From contig PQCP01000108.1 in NCBI GenBank assembly GCA_003062205.1, positions 1-44,304 of the forward strand: 44,304 bases of DNA. The letters are read 5' to 3'. How positions within the stretch are numbered: the first letter of the stretch is position 1; every line of letters starts with the position of its first letter. Source of the DNA: Candidatus Sedimenticola endophacoides (lineage in GTDB: Bacteria > Pseudomonadota > Gammaproteobacteria > Chromatiales > Chromatiaceae). The notes under the pieces are model-generated. The model did no database searches. It had not been told where the DNA came from and worked only from the letters and a program-made list of their open reading frames with translations. The position numbers were made by a program, and so were the translations under genes. Of this stretch, positions 40,738 through 44,304 are shown in pieces.

Positions 40738-41058
40738 CTATTCATCCTCGCCCACGTCCAGACCGCGACGGTGGGTTTCGTTGATCTGCTTGAGCAGGGT
40801 AAAAAAAGGGATCTGGTCGGAGTGGCGGTTGGCGATTTCGAGAAACGGAAAATCCTCGCGCCCGAAGGCGTACTCGCCGTTGAGCATCGCCTGATAGACC
40901 GCGTTGACCCCCTCTTCCAGGGGTTCGAGAAAGGCTGGAAAACGCCCCAGCTCCTCCATCTCGTAGAGCAGGCACTCCTTCAGCTCATCCACCTCGAACT
41001 TGGCCTGTTGAACCCACTCGGCATACTCCTGAGCGGTACGTGCGCGCTGTAACGCCAT
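40738..41058 (-). CDS. Conserved-looking small acidic protein coupled to hemN
   Basis: 106 residues, not recognised. It is acidic, with a helix-forming heptad-like stretch QQAKFEVDELKECLLYEMEE, a FPAFLEPLEEGVNAVYQAML segment and a C-terminal tail rich in Asp/Glu. No membrane segment or signal peptide. Its stop codon abuts the hemN ATG and it starts 11 bases after the prmB stop, so it belongs to a prmB-x-hemN run. The tight coupling to hemN suggests a linked role, such as haem synthesis or enzyme assembly, but this is inference only. Confidence 0.75.
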   Translation of the reverse strand: MALQRARTAQEYAEWVQQAKFEVDELKECLLYEMEELGRFPAFLEPLEEGVNAVYQAMLNGEYAFGREDFPFLEIANRHSDQIPFFTLLKQINETHRRGLDVGEDE

Positions 41059-41069
41059 CTGCCTGTCAC

Positions 41070-41984
41070 CTATGCATCAAAAATCGATTGATATTCGTTC
41101 AACTGGTCGGCGGTCAACAGGAACACCCCGTGCCCGCCGCGCTGAAATTCGAGCCACACAAAGGGCACCTGGGGAAACCGCGCCGCCAACGCCTGATCAC
41201 TGTTGCCCACCTCGACCACCAGGACACCACCGGGTTCGAGATAGTCGGCCGCCTCGCGCAGTATCCGTTCCACCACCTCCAGCCCCGACTCACCGGAGGC
41301 CAACCCCAGGACCGGTTCCCGATGATACTCATCGGGCAGCCCCGCCATCTCCTCGGCCCCGACATAGGGGGGGTTGCTTACGATCAGGTCGTAACGCCGC
41401 CCCCGCAGCCGTCCGAACAGATCCGACTCGATCGCCTCCACCCGGCCCTCCACTCCATGTCCCTCAATGTTGATCCGGGCGACCTCCAGCGCCTCGGGCG
41501 AGATATCGACCGCGTCGACGCTGGCCTCGGGAAAGGCGTGGGCGGTGGCGATGGCGATACAGCCGCTGCCGGTGCACAGATCGAGTACCCGATTGACCGC
41601 GTCGGGCTCGATCCAGGGGGCGAAGCGCCTCTCGATCAGCTCGGCGATCGGAGAGCGCGGCACCAGCACCTGTTCGTTGATATAAAAATGGAGCCCGCAG
41701 AACAGGGCATCGTGGGTCAGGTAGGCGGCTGGCAGGCGCTCTTCGATACGGCGCCGGAACAGCTCGAACACCTCCTCGCGCTCGCTGCGGTCGAGTCTGG
41801 CCTCCAGGTAGGCGCTCGGCAGGTCGTGGGAGAGACTGAGCGCATGCAGCACCAGCATCAACGCCTCGTCCAGGGCGTTATCGGTGCCGTGACCATAAAA
41901 GAGTCCCGCCTCGTTGAAGCGGCTTGCCCCCCAACGGACAAAGTCCCGTATGGACTGAAGCGCCTCTGTTTCGTTCTCGAACAT
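41070..41984 (-). CDS. prmB: Ribosomal protein uL3 glutamine methyltransferase
   Basis: Methylates a Gln of ribosomal protein L3. The family N-terminus FVRWGASRFNEAGLFYGHGTDNALDEA precedes the SAM site VLDLCTGSGCIAIA and the catalytic NPPYVGAEEM (family NPPY motif). Length 304 residues is typical. I start at ATG 41984 (MFENE), as PrmB proteins begin near here; ATG 42014 is the alternative and neither has a strong ribosome site. It is 149 bases after iscR, with a terminator between, so it probably has its own promoter. Confidence 0.93.
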   Translation of the reverse strand: MFENETEALQSIRDFVRWGASRFNEAGLFYGHGTDNALDEALMLVLHALSLSHDLPSAYLEARLDRSEREEVFELFRRRIEERLPAAYLTHDALFCGLHFYINEQVLVPRSPIAELIERRFAPWIEPDAVNRVLDLCTGSGCIAIATAHAFPEASVDAVDISPEALEVARINIEGHGVEGRVEAIESDLFGRLRGRRYDLIVSNPPYVGAEEMAGLPDEYHREPVLGLASGESGLEVVERILREAADYLEPGGVLVVEVGNSDQALAARFPQVPFVWLEFQRGGHGVFLLTADQLNEYQSIFDA

Positions 41985-42070
41985 GCCGGTAACCCACGCT
42001 GTGACCAGCGGCATGATAGCCGATTTGGCAGCGCGGCGCGAAAACCTCCGTTCCCACGCCCCGCAAACCC

Positions 42071-42097
42071 AAAAGGCCGCCCGGGAATGGGCGGCCT
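42071..42097 (-). terminator. Terminator of iscR
   Basis: On the minus strand AGGCCGCCC-ATTCCC-GGGCGGCCT (9-bp stem) is followed by TTT. It lies 36 bases after the iscR stop and before prmB. Confidence 0.78.
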
Positions 42098-42133
42098 CAG
42101 GGGTCTTGAACGCGGCGCCACACCGCCCGGGGG

Positions 42134-42604
42134 TCAGGCGACCTTGGCCTTGCCGCCCCCGCCGCCGGACTCCTTGTCCTTGACGCAGCCCCGCTCCTTA
42201 AGCCCACCCCGCTCGACCAGTTGGGCCAGGGTGATGTTGCCGAGGAAGTTGTAGATCTCGTTGCTGAGATCATCCCACAGGTTGTGGGTCAGACAGCGTT
42301 TCCCCTCCTGGCAGTCCTGATTCCCACCGCAGCGGGTGAACTCCACCCACTCGTCCACCGCGCAGATGATATCGGCGATGGAGATCTCGGCGGCATCCCG
42401 GCCGAGGTAGTACCCCCCTCCGGGGCCGCGCACCCCCCGCACCAGTTGTTTGTTGCGCAGACAGGCAAACAGCTGCTCCAGATAGGAGAGGGATATGCCC
42501 TGGGTCTCGGAAATCTCCGCCAGCGTCACCGGCCCCTCGCCCCCGTGCAGGGTCAGATCGAGCATGGCGGTAACGGCATAACGGCCTTTGGTAGATAGTC
42601 TCAT
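42134..42604 (-). CDS. iscR: Fe-S cluster assembly regulator IscR (Rrf2 family)
   Basis: Transcription regulator that senses the Fe-S cluster supply. The DNA-binding domain is [17 protein letters not shown] and [19 protein letters not shown], with the wing [10 protein letters not shown]. Three cluster cysteines lie in [16 protein letters not shown], followed by the conserved His in LTHNLW. The C-terminal tail is short and Gly-rich ([11 protein letters not shown]). It is monocistronic here, with a terminator and then prmB; the usual downstream iscS-iscU is absent from this window. The IscR family call is firm; the isolation is notable. Confidence 0.93.
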   Translation of the reverse strand: MRLSTKGRYAVTAMLDLTLHGGEGPVTLAEISETQGISLSYLEQLFACLRNKQLVRGVRGPGGGYYLGRDAAEISIADIICAVDEWVEFTRCGGNQDCQEGKRCLTHNLWDDLSNEIYNFLGNITLAQLVERGGLKERGCVKDKESGGGGGKAKVA

Positions 42605-42651
42605 CGGTTCACGCCTCTCTCACGCTTTTCCCAGATAAACACTCGGTAATA

Positions 42652-42681
42652 AAATTAGCATTTACCTAGGGAAATTGTCAA
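42652..42681 (-). promoter_or_regulatory. iscR promoter overlapped by an IscR-like box
   Basis: On the minus strand TTGACA, an 18-base spacer and TAATTT. The stretch TTGACAATTTCCCTAGGTAA (start at 42681) resembles the gammaproteobacterial IscR type 1 operator, TTGAC followed by an ACTnGGTA-like arm. It would lie over the -35 and spacer, allowing negative autoregulation. Confidence 0.6.
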
Positions 42682-42739
42682 CATTTCTTGTGAGATGCCC
42701 CGAACGAACGTATGGGATAGCGTCCGATTTATCTAAAAT

Positions 42740-43228
42740 TCAACCAGTTTCGGAAAGATCCGGCAAGGACTGCCGGGGAGCGGACGTAAAGCGATGCCCC
42801 TGCTGCAGACAGTAGGCAAGCCATTTGGAGAGAAAAAGGTTGGCCTTCCACTTCTGATCGAGGGCCGGGTGTTCGAACAACGGCTCCAACGGCAGGGCAT
42901 GCTGTCGCAGGGCCAGCACCTCGACCTGAGCGCAGTCGTGATAGACCCGGAGCCGGGCGTCGGGGTCGGGCCGGCTCCGCGCACCCTCCCGGGTGAAGTA
43001 GTAGGTGAGATGCACCAGGGTGGTATAGGGGGTCTGCTCCAACACCTCCAGGTGCAGATCCATCCCGTCGCCAAGCCGCGACCGGTGACTGCCGGTGAAG
43101 TCCCGCAACCCCGGGGCCAGGCGACACATCAGGACATGGTTTTCATCGCACAGATCCATCAGCCAGCCAACGCTCGGCCGACTGTTGGCGAGGGACCGGA
43201 GACTCCATGGATACCATGGCATGCGCAT
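42740..43228 (-). CDS. DUF1249 protein, YqiB-like
   Basis: The region VLEQTPYTTLVHLTYYF, then ARLRVYHDCAQVEVLAL and ending KANLFLSKWLAYCLQQGHRF fits the DUF1249 family of E. coli YqiB. These proteins are cytoplasmic and uncharacterised; in enterobacteria they sit next to nudF and cpdA. Here the N-terminus is longer by about 20 residues (MRMPWYPWSLRSLANSRPS), so an internal ATG at 43157 (MDLCDENH) is a possible start. It follows the thioredoxin-like gene with a strong hairpin between. Confidence 0.82.
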   Translation of the reverse strand: MRMPWYPWSLRSLANSRPSVGWLMDLCDENHVLMCRLAPGLRDFTGSHRSRLGDGMDLHLEVLEQTPYTTLVHLTYYFTREGARSRPDPDARLRVYHDCAQVEVLALRQHALPLEPLFEHPALDQKWKANLFLSKWLAYCLQQGHRFTSAPRQSLPDLSETG

Positions 43229-43276
43229 AGGTTCAGATTCCCGGCGAGTGCCCGGGCCCGCCCCCCCGGAACGCAG

Positions 43277-43301
43277 AGAGCCGGCTGGAGCAGCCGGCTC
43301 T
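43277..43301. terminator. Strong hairpin between thioredoxin-like and DUF1249 genes
   Basis: AGAGCCGGCTG-GAG-CAGCCGGCTCT is a perfect 11-bp stem. The minus-strand continuation has no T-run, so it may be a processing site or attenuator and not a full terminator. Confidence 0.45.
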
Positions 43302-43326
43302 TCCCGCGCCCAGGGGTGCGCGAAGC

Positions 43327-43698
43327 TCAGGCGTTGGCCTGGCTCTCAGCCTCGATCTGTTTGTGCACCTCGGCCATGTCGAGTTCACCGGCCTTCTCCA
43401 CCAGCTCACGGAAACCACCCTCGGGCAGGGCTCCCGGCTGACTGAAGATTATCACCTGCTCGCGGAAGATCATCAGCGTCGGGATGGAGCGGATCTGGAA
43501 ATGCATCGCGATCTCCTGCTCCTCCTCTGTATTGACCTTGGCAAAGACAATTTCGGGGTGATCCTCGGCAACCTTCTCGTAGGTGGGGGCGAAGGAGCGG
43601 CAGGGCCCGCACCAGGGCGCCCAGAAATCAACAATGACAAAATCATTGCCGGTAATGGTATTTTCGAAATTGTCTTTGTTCAGTTCGACGACGGCCAC
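43327..43698 (-). CDS. Thioredoxin-like protein
   Basis: Thioredoxin fold with the active site FWAPWCGPCRSFAP and cis-Pro in RSIPTLMIF. Downstream, EQVIIFSQPGALPEGGF and a helical tail of about 20 residues (AEVHKQIEAESQANA) go beyond standard thioredoxin (108). This branch is common in gammaproteobacteria and its partner is unknown. I start at GTG 43698 (VAVVELNKDNFEN), where CGGGGTG lies upstream and homologues usually start; ATG 43716 is the alternative. No signal peptide, so cytoplasmic. An extended -10 (TGATATGCT, 43734-43742 minus strand) lies upstream. Confidence 0.86.
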   Translation of the reverse strand: MAVVELNKDNFENTITGNDFVIVDFWAPWCGPCRSFAPTYEKVAEDHPEIVFAKVNTEEEQEIAMHFQIRSIPTLMIFREQVIIFSQPGALPEGGFRELVEKAGELDMAEVHKQIEAESQANA

Positions 43699-43733
43699 TT
43701 GCGCACCCCGGTTCATTGGAAATAAAGCGCCAT

Positions 43734-43742
43734 AGCATATCA
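43734..43742 (-). promoter_or_regulatory. Extended -10 element for the thioredoxin-like gene
   Basis: TGATATGCT on the minus strand is the extended -10 pattern TGnTATnnT. The transcript would start near 43727. No clear -35. Confidence 0.35.
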
Positions 43743-43869
43743 CAGATAACTTATGTACATGCGGCCTGGAATTTAATTACCAAGATGGTCAGCCCCTGGT
43801 TGAACCCATTCCCCGGCTGTGTAACCATCCGCAACCGGCCATGTCCCCACTGATGTAGAGAGACACCCC

Positions 43870-44235
43870 ATGAACCAGAAGAGTCCCGAACGGGTCCCGG
43901 TCGAGATCAATCTCCACAGCAAGAGCAGAGTACTGTGCATCGAATTTTCCGACGGCAGCCGCTTCGAGCTGCCATGCGAATACCTGCGCGTCTTCTCCAA
44001 GGCCAAAGAGGTGCGCACCTCCGGCGCCCCGGTTACCGGCAAGGAGGAGGTGAACATCACCGCCATCGAACCACAGGGGCAGTACGCCGTGCGCCTGCTG
44101 TTCGATGACGGTCACGACACCGGCATCTACTCCTGGGACACCCTCTACGAACTGGGCGTAAAACACGAACAGAACTGGAGCGTGTATGGACTCCTCCCCG
44201 TTTGCAAGCTTTTTTGCTCGTCCGGCCGACAATGA
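43870..44235 (+). CDS. DUF971 (gamma-butyrobetaine hydroxylase-like N-terminal) protein
   Basis: The family signature is plain: EINLHSKSRVLCIEFSDGSRFELPCEYLRVFS, split here as the usual two strands, then VNITAIEPQGQYAVRLLFDDGHDTGIYSWDTLYELG. In gammaproteobacteria this stand-alone domain often sits beside ubiE or hslUV and may have an iron-sulfur-related role; function unproven. The last 20 residues (after EQNW) diverge from what I expect and end in a Cys-containing tail, so a late frameshift at the T6 run (44210-44215) is possible. Ribosome site is weak. 69 bases remain to the window edge. Confidence 0.85.
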   Translation: MNQKSPERVPVEINLHSKSRVLCIEFSDGSRFELPCEYLRVFSKAKEVRTSGAPVTGKEEVNITAIEPQGQYAVRLLFDDGHDTGIYSWDTLYELGVKHEQNWSVYGLLPVCKLFCSSGRQ

Positions 44236-44304
44236 GTCGACTGCCAACGTGTATCCGGTCTCTTGGTGATGCCACATCCGGCATCGGACCCTGATGGGCT
44301 ATCC

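Overview
The window carries 38 chromosomal protein genes and 3 tRNA genes, nearly all housekeeping, from a GC-rich gammaproteobacterium. Gene content and order resemble Pseudomonas and Chromatiales-type genomes. Two genes point to a sulfur-oxidising lineage: a glycine-rich exported protein that looks like a sulfur globule envelope protein (12461-12847), and a DsrC/TusE-fold protein that has lost both redox cysteines (6732-7076). GC richness was judged by eye. No insertion sequence, prophage, CRISPR array or rRNA gene was seen. Coordinates of coding regions include the stop codon.

Layout. 190-4001 (minus): surE, pcm, yqaA-type membrane protein, nlpD and rpoS, tightly packed, the stress and stationary-phase block. 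An Smr-domain gene runs the other way (4224-4775). 4790-6336 (minus): ispF and truD. 6732-7076 (plus): the DsrC-like gene. 7142-12065 (minus): pyrG, kdsA, eno, a strong terminator, ftsB and ispD. 12461-12847 and 13023-13781 (plus): the sulfur globule gene and fnr, the latter behind two perfect FNR boxes. 13976-15898 (minus): a YafS-like methyltransferase, rnhA and dnaQ; mltD (plus) is divergent from them. 17863-18510 (plus): adk. 18581-25272 (minus): a four-gene peptide-type ABC importer. 25492-26714 (plus): fabI and a small cytochrome c. 26888-35802 (minus): tig, clpP, clpX, lon, hupB, tRNA-Val, tRNA-Asp and ppiD, the protein quality-control block, with tRNA-Leu just upstream of tig. The remainder holds a CPBP-family membrane protease, an acyl-CoA ligase, trxC, hemN with a small acidic partner, prmB, iscR, a DUF1249 gene, a thioredoxin-like gene and a DUF971 gene.

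How it fits together. Cytoplasmic proteolysis (ClpXP, Lon) sits with chaperones (trigger factor, periplasmic PpiD) and HU. Redox control is visible twice: FNR with apparent autoregulation, and IscR with an IscR-like operator over its own promoter. hemN, the anaerobic haem enzyme, and two thioredoxin-fold proteins lie in the same end of the window. From memory, the order tig-clpP-clpX-lon-hupB-ppiD-fabI-ABC importer-mltD-yafS-rnhA-dnaQ and the order rpoS-nlpD-pcm-surE-truD-ispF-ispD-ftsB-eno-kdsA-pyrG both follow Pseudomonas. The visible differences are loss of gloB and insertion of adk, fnr, the sulfur globule gene, the DsrC-like gene and the cytochrome.

I found no convincing wholly new multi-gene system. 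The best leads are the cysteine-less DsrC paralogue, the sulfur globule gene beside an autoregulated fnr, an orphan terminator that may mark a small RNA, and architectural oddities in the ABC importer.
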